Positions 17,891 to 26,541 of a stretch of DNA of 64,000 nucleotides are shown piece after piece; positions within the stretch are counted from its first letter, which is position 1, and the number at the start of each line of letters is the position of its first letter. This stretch comes from Kiloniella sp. EL199 (GTDB taxonomy: Bacteria; Pseudomonadota; Alphaproteobacteria; Kiloniellales; Kiloniellaceae). The notes under the pieces were generated by a model. That model did not search any database. It worked only from the letters and a program-made list of their open reading frames with translations, and was not told the DNA's origin. A program made the position numbers and the translations under genes. The stretch lies in the NCBI RefSeq assembly GCF_900313065.1, contig NZ_OMPU01000011.1, forward strand, positions 124,001-188,000. The letters run 5' to 3'.

Positions 17891-18259
17891 TTAGCTAGCT
17901 TCAACGCCTAAAGCTTCCTCTGCTGCGTCACAAATTTCCTGAAGGCTAAAGGGTTTTGTCACAACCTTGAAAATCAACTCTTCCAGATTATGAGCTCGTT
18001 GCTTTTCAGCAGAATATCCGGTCATGAGCAACACAGGCATATCAGGAGAATCTTTTGCGACCTTGAGGGCAAGGCCGATACCGTCCAGACCCGGCATCAC
18101 AATATCGGTAATCAATAAATCAAACTTACCTTCACCCAGAGCCTCTAAGGCCTGCATACCGTCACCAACGGCAGTTACTTCATGATTTTTATGCGTTAAA
18201 GCCCGTGCAACAAAACTGCGTACAGCATTGTCATCTTCGGCTATCAGGATCTTAGACAT
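17891..18259 (-). CDS. cpdR: single-domain response regulator CpdR
   Basis: CpdR is a receiver-only regulator. Unphosphorylated, it primes the ClpXP protease for cell-cycle substrates; the CckA-ChpT phosphorelay controls it. The 122 residues consist of one receiver: acidic EDD (residues 8-10), phospho-acceptor Asp52 in LLITDIVMPGLDG, LLMTGYS, and Lys in VVTKPFSL. The sequence follows Caulobacter CpdR closely in ILIAEDDNAVRSFVARAL and LLMTGYS-type segments. There is no output domain. A perfect TTAA-N7-TTAAC site lies 31-47 bases upstream of the ATG, suggesting direct CtrA control. Confidence 0.88.
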   Translation of the reverse strand: MSKILIAEDDNAVRSFVARALTHKNHEVTAVGDGMQALEALGEGKFDLLITDIVMPGLDGIGLALKVAKDSPDMPVLLMTGYSAEKQRAHNLEELIFKVVTKPFSLQEICDAAEEALGVEAS

Positions 18260-18290
18260 ACAGGCCCACCGCTATCGCATTCCACTTATA

Positions 18291-18306
18291 GTTAACATTA
18301 CGTTAA
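18291..18306 (-). promoter_or_regulatory. CtrA-type binding site upstream of cpdR
   Basis: The minus strand reads TTAACGTAATGTTAAC, matching the published full CtrA consensus TTAA-N7-TTAAC with both half sites extended by C. It is centred about 40 bases before the cpdR start codon. The identification is by motif only. Confidence 0.6.
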
Positions 18307-18392
18307 AGCAAATGATATCACGGAGTTAGAAATGATGCCATGTTTGAAAAACTGTTACCAGTAAATGACATACTGGCTAACGCCCCATAAAA

Positions 18393-19193
18393 CTATTCTC
18401 CGACAGGATCAAAGTCCGGGTTTTGCAGCGCATCATCATCCGAAATAAAGCTTGTGTTAACACCGACCGCTTTTGGACTGATTTCAAGTTCAATCAAAAA
18501 ATCAACTTCTTCTTTTGGATCCAGATATGGAACATCCAATGTAACGGTTTTCCGTGAAACAGCCGCACCACGATTATCTGATAACCAGCCAATCAACTTT
18601 GGAACGACAACTTTCTTATCCAGCTTGTTGTGAATTTTCCCAGCCAAAGTAACGACTTTCACACCATCGCGTACGCCACGTTCTGGATCCTTATTTTCAA
18701 TCTCAAGGCCATATCCAACGGGATAAACCTGGAGATCAAGAAAGTCATAGACCTTCATTGCTTCAGGAACAGTATTCACAATTTGGATACGCGCAGACTG
18801 ATCAGCAACCGCATATCCTGCACCCCCACCCAAGATAAGAAGCAATAGCCAAGCGATAAGACCGCCTTTGCCTTTTTTCTTTTTGTCTGGGGCAAAGCCT
18901 TTCGGGCGCTTGGAGCGAACGTTTCCCGGCTCAACAAAATCATCATCCAGAGGTGAAGGCTCCGGTGGGATCGGTGGCGGAGCGCTTTCCGAAGATGCAA
19001 CAACATCTTCTACATCCGAAGAAACGTCATTATCCTCAGCTGGAATGTCCGCATCTGTCGGGGTAAATTCCAGCTCAGGTTCTTGAAACCACGTATGTCG
19101 GCAGCTACTGCATCGAACTTTTCGTCCGGAGGCCCCCAAAGCTTCAGGGGCAATTCGGAATTTGCTACTGCATTCAGGACAAGAAACAATCAT
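18393..19193 (-). CDS. MJ0042-type zinc-ribbon protein with membrane segment and C-terminal DUF3426-like domain
   Basis: An N-terminal zinc ribbon CPEC...CSSC (residues 5-32, MJ0042 family) is followed by an acidic, proline-rich linker and a single membrane helix (about residues 118-136, LIAWLLLLILGGGAGYAV). A C-terminal domain follows, with the DUF3426-like pattern of a beta-rich fold (GKIHNKLDKKVVVPKL, LDVPYLDPKEEVDF). Such proteins are conserved next to ftsE in alphaproteobacteria; no precise function is known. ATG 19193 is chosen because GGTGA lies seven bases upstream, whereas GTG 19205 has no ribosome-binding site. It is divergent from ftsE. Confidence 0.82.
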   Translation of the reverse strand: MIVSCPECSSKFRIAPEALGASGRKVRCSSCRHTWFQEPELEFTPTDADIPAEDNDVSSDVEDVVASSESAPPPIPPEPSPLDDDFVEPGNVRSKRPKGFAPDKKKKGKGGLIAWLLLLILGGGAGYAVADQSARIQIVNTVPEAMKVYDFLDLQVYPVGYGLEIENKDPERGVRDGVKVVTLAGKIHNKLDKKVVVPKLIGWLSDNRGAAVSRKTVTLDVPYLDPKEEVDFLIELEISPKAVGVNTSFISDDDALQNPDFDPVGE

Positions 19194-19370
19194 TCGATTT
19201 TTCACCAGCGAAGAAACTAAATTGGCCTTAATTTATACGGTCCATAAAATACGATGGCAAGTAAGGCCTTACACAACAGAGGTTTTTGTTCTCTGAGGAG
19301 TGTTTTATCAAGGGACAAGGCTTTACGCTAGCAGACAAAATATGTCATTGTTTCCCAGTCATTCACCACT

Positions 19371-20087
19371 ATGGATTTCAAACTTTTGGTCCGTTTTCAA
19401 GATGTTCATCTGCGTTATGGCTCTGGCCCCGATGTCCTGCATCAGGTCAACTTAACTCTTGCACCGGGGTCATTCCATTTTATGGTCGGACCAAGTGGTG
19501 CAGGGAAATCATCCTTGTTGCGTCTCATGTATTTAGCCCATCGCCCGTCATCTGGTCGTTTGAGTATTTTCGGGCGGGATGTGTCCCAACAAGATCGTAA
19601 AGAACTGACGATGCTAAGGCGGCGGATTGGCATTATCTTTCAAGACTTTCGACTTCTTGATCATCTGACCGCATTGGAAAATGTTGCTCTACCTCTCACG
19701 ATTACCGGGCAATCTCTTGATAAAGTCAGGCGAAATGTCAGTGAACTCCTCTCTTGGGTCGGCTTGGCTGATTATCTGGATGCAAAACCACCTACGCTGT
19801 CTGGCGGGCAACAGCAACGTGTCGCGATTGCTCGCGCAGTCATCGCACGCCCCAGCCTTCTTTTAGCAGATGAACCCACAGGAAACCTGGACGATAAAAT
19901 TGCAGAACGACTGCTGTTTTTGTTTGAAGAACTCAATAAACGCGGCACGACCATTGTCGTTGCCTCTCACAACGAAGGACTTGTAAACCGTTTTAATCAT
20001 CCCGTTTTTAAAATCGTAAATGGCGAAGTGAGACTGATTAGAAGTGAGCAAAATTCTCCTGCGGCATCAACAGCAGGGAGTGTATAA
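19371..20087 (+). CDS. ftsE: cell division ATP-binding protein FtsE
   Basis: FtsE is the ABC ATPase that, with FtsX, couples ATP hydrolysis at the septum to activation of cell-wall hydrolases. Walker [10 protein letters not shown] (residues 39-47), Q-loop [12 protein letters not shown], signature [14 protein letters not shown] (near 141) and Walker [14 protein letters not shown] are all intact. The FtsE-like [14 protein letters not shown] segment follows Walker A. The 238-residue length is normal. Its stop overlaps the ftsX start by one base. No strong ribosome-binding site precedes ATG 19371; an internal TTG at 19383 would match the usual short N-terminus. Confidence 0.95.
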   Translation: MDFKLLVRFQDVHLRYGSGPDVLHQVNLTLAPGSFHFMVGPSGAGKSSLLRLMYLAHRPSSGRLSIFGRDVSQQDRKELTMLRRRIGIIFQDFRLLDHLTALENVALPLTITGQSLDKVRRNVSELLSWVGLADYLDAKPPTLSGGQQQRVAIARAVIARPSLLLADEPTGNLDDKIAERLLFLFEELNKRGTTIVVASHNEGLVNRFNHPVFKIVNGEVRLIRSEQNSPAASTAGSV

Positions 20088-20977
20088 TGTTTGGGAACAA
20101 GAACGATGTCCCACTCGACAGAGATGCATCCAGCAGATTTTTACCCTGGTTGATCGCCATGATGGTCTATCTGGCAACAATGTCATTGGTTATTGCAATC
20201 ACAATGAACAAATTAGCCAACCGCTGGGATCAAGGGCTCTCAAGTAGTTTGACCATACAAATCCCGGCAGAGCCTTCGACAGAAAAACGAATTGTCATAG
20301 AGAAACAACTCAAAGCCTTTATTTCCAAGACCGAAAGTCTGGATAATATCTCTCAGGTTGAGCAACTGAATGACACCGAGTTAAACAAACTTATGGAACC
20401 TTGGTTGGGTAAGGATATATTGCTTCATGATTTACCTATTCCTTACCTGATATCAATAGAACTTGATAGCTCCAGCGCCCAAACAATCGACGAAATAAAA
20501 TCCCTTCTTGCGCAAGATATTCCCAATGCCAGTGTCGATGACCATCAACGATGGCTTGGCAATCTGTTGGGCCTAACGAAAATAATTCAAATCATCGCCC
20601 TGCTTGTTGTGATACTAGTTGGCGGAGCCGCCGCTTTAATGGTTATTCTGGTCACACGTATGGGTCTTGCGATCCATCGACAGGTCGTAGAGCTTTTTCA
20701 CCATATGGGCGCACACGATTCATACATCGCTTCGCGTTTTCAATTCCATGCCCTAAAACTTAGCATTGTCGGAGGCTTCGCTGGATTACTTCTCGCCGGA
20801 ATCACGGTTGCCAGCTTCAGTTCTTTGTTAGGACAAGCGAACAGCGCTATCCTTCCGACGCTCACATTCACTTCTGGCGAATGGGGTTTGCTCTTATTAA
20901 TGCCATTATCTGCTTCTTTAATTGCCATGATGACCGCAAGGTTAACCGTTTTGAGAAGCTTGGCACTGATGCCATGA
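20087..20977 (+). CDS. ftsX: cell division protein FtsX
   Basis: FtsX is the four-helix membrane partner of FtsE. Helix 1 (about residues 19-41) is followed by an extracytoplasmic domain (about 45-160). Three further helices follow (about 165-192, 220-245 and 262-290), with the FtsX-permease motif HRQVVELFHHMGAHDSYIASRFQFHALKL between helices 2 and 3. The 296-residue length is normal. Its ATG overlaps the ftsE TAA, which indicates translational coupling. Confidence 0.93.
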   Translation: MFGNKNDVPLDRDASSRFLPWLIAMMVYLATMSLVIAITMNKLANRWDQGLSSSLTIQIPAEPSTEKRIVIEKQLKAFISKTESLDNISQVEQLNDTELNKLMEPWLGKDILLHDLPIPYLISIELDSSSAQTIDEIKSLLAQDIPNASVDDHQRWLGNLLGLTKIIQIIALLVVILVGGAAALMVILVTRMGLAIHRQVVELFHHMGAHDSYIASRFQFHALKLSIVGGFAGLLLAGITVASFSSLLGQANSAILPTLTFTSGEWGLLLLMPLSASLIAMMTARLTVLRSLALMP

Positions 20978-21012
20978 CGAACAATACCATGAAGAACTGG
21001 GAAAATTGATCG

Positions 21013-21642
21013 TTGTTCCATAAACCTATTCGCAAAAGATACATTCTTTTAAAGCTCGGATCCTTCACCACCGTCGCAGCCTTATTATCATGGGTGCTCG
21101 GTTTTTTCTGGTTTGCAACCAACTTGCCAGAAGATGTTACAAACAGCACTGAAGGCGCTGATGTTATCGTCGTGTTGACAGGGGGCAGTGACAGAATAAA
21201 CACCGGCCTTGATTTGCTAGAGTTGGGATCAGCGAAAAAACTTTTCATCTCAGGCGTTTATAAAGGTGTAGAGGTACAAGAACTTCTAAGGCTCTCACAA
21301 CGTTCTCCGAAAAATTTAGAGTGTTGCGTCAAACTGGGTTATCAGGCTGACGACACACGGGGCAATGCACTTGAAAGTCAAAACTGGATAGAAGAAGAAG
21401 GTTATACCTCATTACGACTTGTCACAGCGGCCTACCATATGCCAAGAAGTCTTCTGGAATTCAGAAATGCGATGCCAGAGATAAAAATTCTGCCTCATCC
21501 TGTCTTTCCACAACACGTTAAACAGAAAGACTGGTGGCTCTGGCCCGGCAGCATGACACTGATTTTATCGGAATATGTTAAATTTCTAATGGCTCATGTC
21601 CGGATCTGGCTAGAAGGCATACAGGCAATATTGATTGGATAA
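21013..21642 (+). CDS. YdcF / DUF218 family membrane-anchored protein
   Basis: One N-terminal helix (about residues 15-36) leads to a DUF218 (YdcF-like) domain. Motifs are DVIVVLTGGSDRINTGLDLL, KLFISGV, DDTRGNALES and the C-terminal LVTAAYHMPRSLLEFRN. Relatives such as SanA and ElyC affect envelope integrity or lipid-carrier use; the exact activity is unknown. The start is TTG at 21013, just after an in-frame TGA at 21007, with GGGA about ten bases upstream. It belongs to the ftsE-ftsX-ydcF-plsC run. Confidence 0.87.
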   Translation: MFHKPIRKRYILLKLGSFTTVAALLSWVLGFFWFATNLPEDVTNSTEGADVIVVLTGGSDRINTGLDLLELGSAKKLFISGVYKGVEVQELLRLSQRSPKNLECCVKLGYQADDTRGNALESQNWIEEEGYTSLRLVTAAYHMPRSLLEFRNAMPEIKILPHPVFPQHVKQKDWWLWPGSMTLILSEYVKFLMAHVRIWLEGIQAILIG

Positions 21643-21649
21643 AGACCCT

Positions 21650-22381
21650 ATGATTTTTCTAAGATCCCTTACGTTCAATATTTGCTTTCTAATCTGGTGT
21701 GCCATTTTCTTCACTCCATGCCTTCTATTGATGTTATTTCCTCAACGCTTTATGTTGCAAGCTGGTCACTACTGGGCGCTTGTGACCTTCTGGCTTCTCA
21801 AGGTTATTTGTGGCACCACTTATGAAATCCGTGGTCAAGAGAATATCCCAAAAGAAGGTGGCTTCTTACTGGTCAGTAAACACCAGTCAGCATGGGAAAC
21901 AATCGCTCTGATGGCTTTTCTGGACAACCCCTGTTTCATTCTAAAAAGAGAACTCCTGATAATACCTTTTTTTGGATGGTATCTATGGAAGGGCGGCGTT
22001 GTTGCCATTAACCGCAAAGCAGGCATAAAAGCTCTTCGCCAAATGATTAAGGAAGTAAAAGAGCCATTGGACAATGGACGCCCTGTAGTGATTTTCCCGG
22101 AAGGCACACGCGCCACCCCACATCAGGAGCCAAACTACCAGACCGGAATTATTGCTCTCTATAGCGGTTTAAATGTTCCCGTCTGCCCTGCTGCTGTAAA
22201 CTCTGGCCTGTTCTGGGGCAAAGACGCTTTTGTGAAAAAACCAGGTAACATTGTACTTGAATACCTTCCTGTCATCCCCGCAGGCTTAAACAAAAAAATC
22301 TTCATGAAAACAATGCAGGACACCATCGAAGACGCCAGTAATCGTCTTATGGATGAAGCCGAGCAGAGAAAAGAGGCGTAA
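21650..22381 (+). CDS. plsC: 1-acyl-sn-glycerol-3-phosphate acyltransferase
   Basis: PlsC acylates lysophosphatidate to phosphatidate at the inner membrane. After a hydrophobic N-terminus (about residues 5-30 and 42-55) the catalytic H-x4-E motif appears as HQSAWE (His78), then KRELLIIPFFGWYLW, the substrate motif FPEGTR (near 145) and NVPVCPAAVNSG. The 243-residue length is standard. ATG 21650 is used; a TTG at 21635 would overlap the previous gene and add five residues. Its stop overlaps the ATG of the next small gene. Confidence 0.93.
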   Translation: MIFLRSLTFNICFLIWCAIFFTPCLLLMLFPQRFMLQAGHYWALVTFWLLKVICGTTYEIRGQENIPKEGGFLLVSKHQSAWETIALMAFLDNPCFILKRELLIIPFFGWYLWKGGVVAINRKAGIKALRQMIKEVKEPLDNGRPVVIFPEGTRATPHQEPNYQTGIIALYSGLNVPVCPAAVNSGLFWGKDAFVKKPGNIVLEYLPVIPAGLNKKIFMKTMQDTIEDASNRLMDEAEQRKEA

Positions 22382-22587
22382 TGGCAAAGCCACGGAAATG
22401 TCCAAAGTGTTCAACGGAAATCGGCATCGACGAAGATATCTGTTATGCCTGTGGTGAGAATGTTCCCTTTAATCACCCTTGGTACATAATGCCCTTAGGC
22501 GGCATTATTGTTATAGGTCTCTTCTGGCTTCTGACCGATTTTGATGCACTGATCCAATATATAACGCAAAGTATTCCCAATAAATAG
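22381..22587 (+). CDS. Small zinc-ribbon membrane protein
   Basis: The 68-residue protein has two CxxC knuckles (CPKC at residues 8-11 and CYAC at 22-25) forming a zinc ribbon, followed by one membrane helix (about residues 34-56, IMPLGGIIVIGLFWLLTDF). The function is unknown. The ATG overlaps the plsC stop (TAATGG), so it is almost certainly co-translated with plsC, which argues that it is real. It is the last gene of the ftsE-plsC run. Confidence 0.75.
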   Translation: MAKPRKCPKCSTEIGIDEDICYACGENVPFNHPWYIMPLGGIIVIGLFWLLTDFDALIQYITQSIPNK

Positions 22588-22656
22588 ATCGGCCATAGAA
22601 CCATATCTATACCTACTTTTCTTTGGTATTTTTTGGGGATTGAGATTTTCTTGAAA

Positions 22657-23247
22657 TCACGGAATGTGTTTTTGTGCCTCAATCACTTTTTTCAAAAGAT
22701 CTTCAAGCCCCGGATCATCGATACTCAGTGCTTCAAGATGGGACACGGTATTTTCAAGATATTCAACGCATCGACCATTACTTCCAACACCTTGTAATAT
22801 ATGCGAAATCAGTTCCTGGTTGTTTAAGCGACCGGCATATTGGTCATGCTCTATATCTGCCACGAAAGTCGCAGCTGTTACCTTCTTACCAGACTTCAAA
22901 GCAACCTCATACCACCCCGGATGATACACCCCTGAAATCATCTCGCGCTCAAAGAGATAGTCCATCACAACGGCCCGTTCGGCAGCAGGAACTTTATAGG
23001 CCATACCAACACAAGAACCGCCTCTATCCAACCCAAGAACAAGTCCTGGGCATTCAGGGGTTCCCCGGTAAAAGAACGAATAAATACAGAAATGCCGATG
23101 AAAGCCATCTAGCACAGCGGGTTGAACTTCGATATGTGGAAAGCCAGGATTCCACATTAAAGAGCCATAGCCAAATACCCAAAAATCCTGACCCTCTTCG
23201 AGCGGTAATTTCGAATCATAAAAGGCCCTTAATTCAGGGGTCGACAT
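22657..23247 (-). CDS. chaC: glutathione-specific gamma-glutamylcyclotransferase, ChaC type
   Basis: ChaC enzymes cleave glutathione to 5-oxoproline and Cys-Gly. The family signature FGYGSLMWNPGF (residues 25-36) forms the substrate loop. The catalytic glutamate is in the YLFEREM segment (near residue 100). GFHRHFCIYSFFYRGTPECPGLVLGLDRGGSC and the C-terminal GSNGRCVEYLENTVSHL segment are typical. The 196-residue length is slightly short of E. coli ChaC. It is convergent with the small zinc-ribbon gene and divergent from the DUF2125 gene. Confidence 0.9.
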   Translation of the reverse strand: MSTPELRAFYDSKLPLEEGQDFWVFGYGSLMWNPGFPHIEVQPAVLDGFHRHFCIYSFFYRGTPECPGLVLGLDRGGSCVGMAYKVPAAERAVVMDYLFEREMISGVYHPGWYEVALKSGKKVTAATFVADIEHDQYAGRLNNQELISHILQGVGSNGRCVEYLENTVSHLEALSIDDPGLEDLLKKVIEAQKHIP

Positions 23248-23371
23248 TGCTCTGTTTCTCCGAATCGTCTATGGCTAAAGAAAGATGAGTGTAACGATTG
23301 CTTTGCAAAACGAAAAGCGACGCCCTCAATTAAAATAATTTAGTCTCACAGAAACCAAGGGTCGACATAGA

Positions 23372-24433
23372 ATGACTGTAGATACTGACACCCCCCCCCG
23401 TCAGTCATCACCTATTGCAAAGAAGCTGATCATATCTGGTCTTGTATTATGCATACTCTTCGTCTGTTTTTCTGTTGCCTTTTGGTTCTGGGCAGCAAAC
23501 CAAATGGAAACAAGCCTGAACAGGTGGAGTGAAAAGCAACAATCACGAGGCTTCGAAATTTCTCATGGCCCCCTATCCACAAGCGGTTTTCCTTTTTTGG
23601 TTCGGGCGGAATTGGAAGAACCAAGAATAAAATCCCCCGAAGGATGGTATTGGCAAACATCGCGCCTGAAAGCAGAAGCCACACCTTGGTCGCCCCTGAG
23701 TATGGAAGTAGATCTTAGCGAAGAACATATCATTGACGGCCTTCCAAACAATCATCCCGCTATAACGATCAAAAGCGATCAGGCAAAATCGACAGTACAG
23801 CTAACTCTCGAAGGAGAACTACTCAACGCTCGCCTTCAGGCAGATAAGCTCGTCGTGATCCGTGAAAGCCATCATCCTCTCACCATCACAACATTGGACA
23901 CAACACTGGGTCCTCTGAAGCCAGCGTCAACAGTAAACCCGCTTCAAGAATTCAATATCCTAATTAAAGCGCAGGATATAAATCATCCTGAGTTGGACAA
24001 AACACCTCTAGAGGGTCCCATTACTCAGTTGAATCTTGATGGCACACTTTATGGCGCAGTTCCAAAAGCCAAGCTGAAAAAAGCCCTTCATATATGGCGG
24101 GATACGGGTGGTTTTCTATCCCTGCACGATATGAGTTTGCGCTGGGGGCCTCTGCTGATGGATGCCAGAGGGAAAATAACCATAGATAATTTACTCAGAC
24201 CTTCAGGTAATCTTGATAGCAGAATTGAAGGGGCGGGCGCAGTTGTCAAAAAACTGGAAAAAACCGGCCTCATCAATAAGGGGCAAAGCTTTGGAATAAA
24301 GCTATCGCTGGCAGCATTGGGAAAAACAAATGAGCGCGGACGCCATGAAATAAACGTACCACTTATCATGAAAGACGGCTGGCTATCTATTGGCCCTGTC
24401 ACCTTGCTTCGGCTTCCTCCTATTGCCCAATAA
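23372..24433 (+). CDS. DUF2125 family protein, membrane-anchored
   Basis: A 353-residue alphaproteobacterial family of unknown function. An N-terminal membrane anchor (about residues 18-42) leads to an extracytoplasmic beta-rich region with repeated FP/PL motifs (GPLSTSGFPFLVRAELEEP near residue 68, LRWGPLLMDARGKITIDN, and the C-terminal KDGWLSIGPVTLLRLPP). These resemble the AsmA-like or lipid-transport repeats. A run of nine C residues (23391-23399) covers codons 7-10 and is a potential slippage site. The gene neighbours tyrC/hisC as in related genomes and ends at a strong bidirectional terminator. Confidence 0.88.
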   Translation: MTVDTDTPPRQSSPIAKKLIISGLVLCILFVCFSVAFWFWAANQMETSLNRWSEKQQSRGFEISHGPLSTSGFPFLVRAELEEPRIKSPEGWYWQTSRLKAEATPWSPLSMEVDLSEEHIIDGLPNNHPAITIKSDQAKSTVQLTLEGELLNARLQADKLVVIRESHHPLTITTLDTTLGPLKPASTVNPLQEFNILIKAQDINHPELDKTPLEGPITQLNLDGTLYGAVPKAKLKKALHIWRDTGGFLSLHDMSLRWGPLLMDARGKITIDNLLRPSGNLDSRIEGAGAVVKKLEKTGLINKGQSFGIKLSLAALGKTNERGRHEINVPLIMKDGWLSIGPVTLLRLPPIAQ

Positions 24434-24443
24434 AAGCCTTAAC

Positions 24444-24476
24444 AAAAAAGCTCACTTCAATAGAAGCGAGCTTTTT
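24444..24476. terminator. Bidirectional terminator between DUF2125 gene and tyrC
   Basis: AAAAAGCTC (24445-24453) pairs with GAGCTTTTT (24468-24476). One A-C mismatch is followed by CTTC/GAAG around the loop AATA. A-tract and T-tract flank the stem on both strands, so it can serve both convergent genes. Confidence 0.88.
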
Positions 24477-24481
24477 GATTA

Positions 24482-25414
24482 TCAATCCTGAACACTATCA
24501 GGCTCTCGTGCATCAAAGGTACCCGCCTGATGGGCATCAACAATCCCCCGCCGAATATCACGGGTCTTCCGAAAGCGATCTTCCAGAACATCGCCTTCAC
24601 CCCACCTCACTGCTCTTTGCAACACCGAGAGGTCTTCGGAAAATCTTTGCAGCATCTCCAGAACGGCCTCGCGATTGTTCAAGAAGACATCGCGCCACAT
24701 AATAGGATCAGAGGCGGCAATTCGTGTAAAATCACGAAAGCCCCCCGCAGAGAACTTCACAACATCAGCTTGCTGCGTTTCTTCCAGATCAGTTGCCGTT
24801 CCGACAATTGTGTAGGCAATCAAGTGTGGTAAATGAGATGTAATCGCCAGAACTTTATCATGATGATGAGCTGTCATGATTTCGACCATACTCCCCATCG
24901 CAGTCCAATAGTCAGTAATCTGATCTAACGCTTTGCTATTCGTTCCGGGAACAGGCGTTAAGATACACCAGCGCCCTTCAAACAACTCTGCAAAGCCAGC
25001 TTCCGGGCCGGAATGTTCTGTACCAGCAATGGGGTGCCCTGGAACGAAGTGCACGCCATCTGGCAAATGTGGTCCGACATCACGAATAACAGACTCTTTG
25101 ACCGAGCCAACATCTGTGACAATAGCGCCTACCTTCAAAGACGGAGCCATTGCACACGCCAAGTCATCATAAGTACTTACAGGTGTACAAAGAATAACCA
25201 GATCAGCATCGACCACAGCTTCAGCCGATGTTTCATAAACAGCATCAACCAACCCCAATCGCATAGCTTTATCGCGCGTACTCTGACTGCGAGCACAGGC
25301 AACTATTTCTTTTGCCAAGCCATTTTTACGGGTTGCCCGGGCCAGAGAAGAGCCAATCAGCCCAATACCAACCAAAGCGATCTTATTAAAAAGTGGATCT
25401 TTTTTTTCAGTCAT
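24482..25414 (-). CDS. tyrC: prephenate/arogenate dehydrogenase
   Basis: It oxidatively decarboxylates prephenate or arogenate on the way to tyrosine. The Rossmann motif is ALVGIGLIGSSLARA (near residue 13). TDVGSVK, the catalytic-region PGHPIAGTEHSGP, TSHLPHLIAY and GGFRDFTRIAASDP are classic TyrA features. ATG 25414 (MTEKKDPLF) is used and overlaps the hisC stop by eight bases. A TTG at 25429 lacks a ribosome-binding site. It forms a probable operon with hisC and the chorismate mutase gene. Substrate preference cannot be told from the sequence. Confidence 0.94.
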   Translation of the reverse strand: MTEKKDPLFNKIALVGIGLIGSSLARATRKNGLAKEIVACARSQSTRDKAMRLGLVDAVYETSAEAVVDADLVILCTPVSTYDDLACAMAPSLKVGAIVTDVGSVKESVIRDVGPHLPDGVHFVPGHPIAGTEHSGPEAGFAELFEGRWCILTPVPGTNSKALDQITDYWTAMGSMVEIMTAHHHDKVLAITSHLPHLIAYTIVGTATDLEETQQADVVKFSAGGFRDFTRIAASDPIMWRDVFLNNREAVLEMLQRFSEDLSVLQRAVRWGEGDVLEDRFRKTRDIRRGIVDAHQAGTFDAREPDSVQD

Positions 25415-26489
25415 TGATAAATGCGGCAAGACTATCGACCACCACCCTCATCTCATCTTCGGTTCCGATTGAAATGCGTATATGTTCTGCCAATCCATAG
25501 GCCGACATACCACGTACCAGAACACCTTTGTTTTTCAGGAATGCCAGAGCTTCTGCTGCACGTTCGCCAGAACCAAAGTTCACAAGAACAAAGTTACCAA
25601 CAGAGTCATGCGTACCTAGACCGAGCTCAGACACCTGTTGGCGGAACCAGTTAAGCAAACGATTATTCAGCTCTTTTGATCGGGTAATGTGCTCTTTATC
25701 CTTGATCGCCGCGGCCCCCGCAGATTGAGCAGCTAAACTAACATTAAAAGGTCCACGCACACGATTGAGAACATCAGTAACTTCAGCTGAACAATAGGCC
25801 CATCCCAGACGAAGTGAAGCAAGGCCATGTATTTTAGAGAAAGTGCGTGTCATTACCACATTATCATTCTCTTCAACCAAGGTCGCACCACTGATATAAT
25901 CGGCGTTATCAACATACTCACAATACGCCGCATCAATAACCAGCAACACATCATCCCGTAGCTCAGCACGCAGCCTTCGCAGTTCTGTTTCAGTGACATA
26001 GCTTCCTGTAGGATTGTTCGGGTTCGCCAAGAACATAATTCGCGTTTTATCAGTGACAGCTGCCAACATGGCATCAATTTCAATACGCAGATCTTTTTCC
26101 CGTGCTTTCACGGGTATGCCTCCGGCAATTTTGGTTCCAATCGGATACATTAGGAAGCCGTGCTCGTTATAAACGACTTCATCCTCAACACCAACATATG
26201 CATTAATCAAAAGCCCCAATAGTTCGTCAGAGCCAGCACCACATACAATCCTGTCTGCATCCAGATTTTCTGCTTCTGCTATTCCTGTTCTCAGTAAATA
26301 AGAGCCGCCGTCCGGATATCGATGAAGGTCTTCTGCAATCGCCAGATAAGCTTTTTTAGCCGCGTCTGAAGCACCAAGTGGGTTTTCATTCGAAGCCAAG
26401 CGGCAAATCCGATCGACACCTTCAACTTTAGATTCTCCACCAACATAAGGGGATACATCCATAATTCCGGGTTGCGGTTTTAAAGCCAT
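25407..26489 (-). CDS. hisC: histidinol-phosphate / aromatic amino acid aminotransferase
   Basis: This is a PLP aminotransferase of fold type I, HisC family, 360 residues. LASNENPLGAS, the PLP-phosphate-binding GAGSDELLG, ANPNNPTGSY, DAAYCEYVD and the PLP lysine Lys219 in TRTFSKIHGLASLRLGWAY are visible. In this context, between chorismate mutase and tyrC, such enzymes often serve aromatic amino acid synthesis (imidazole-acetol phosphate or prephenate/phenylpyruvate transamination) as well as histidine. The gene order is conserved in alphaproteobacteria. Confidence 0.92.
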   Translation of the reverse strand: MALKPQPGIMDVSPYVGGESKVEGVDRICRLASNENPLGASDAAKKAYLAIAEDLHRYPDGGSYLLRTGIAEAENLDADRIVCGAGSDELLGLLINAYVGVEDEVVYNEHGFLMYPIGTKIAGGIPVKAREKDLRIEIDAMLAAVTDKTRIMFLANPNNPTGSYVTETELRRLRAELRDDVLLVIDAAYCEYVDNADYISGATLVEENDNVVMTRTFSKIHGLASLRLGWAYCSAEVTDVLNRVRGPFNVSLAAQSAGAAAIKDKEHITRSKELNNRLLNWFRQQVSELGLGTHDSVGNFVLVNFGSGERAAEALAFLKNKGVLVRGMSAYGLAEHIRISIGTEDEMRVVVDSLAAFIND

Positions 26490-26541
26490 TGTAAAAACTC
26501 TCTTATTTTACTGAATAGTTATCGGCAACGTGCCGATGAAG

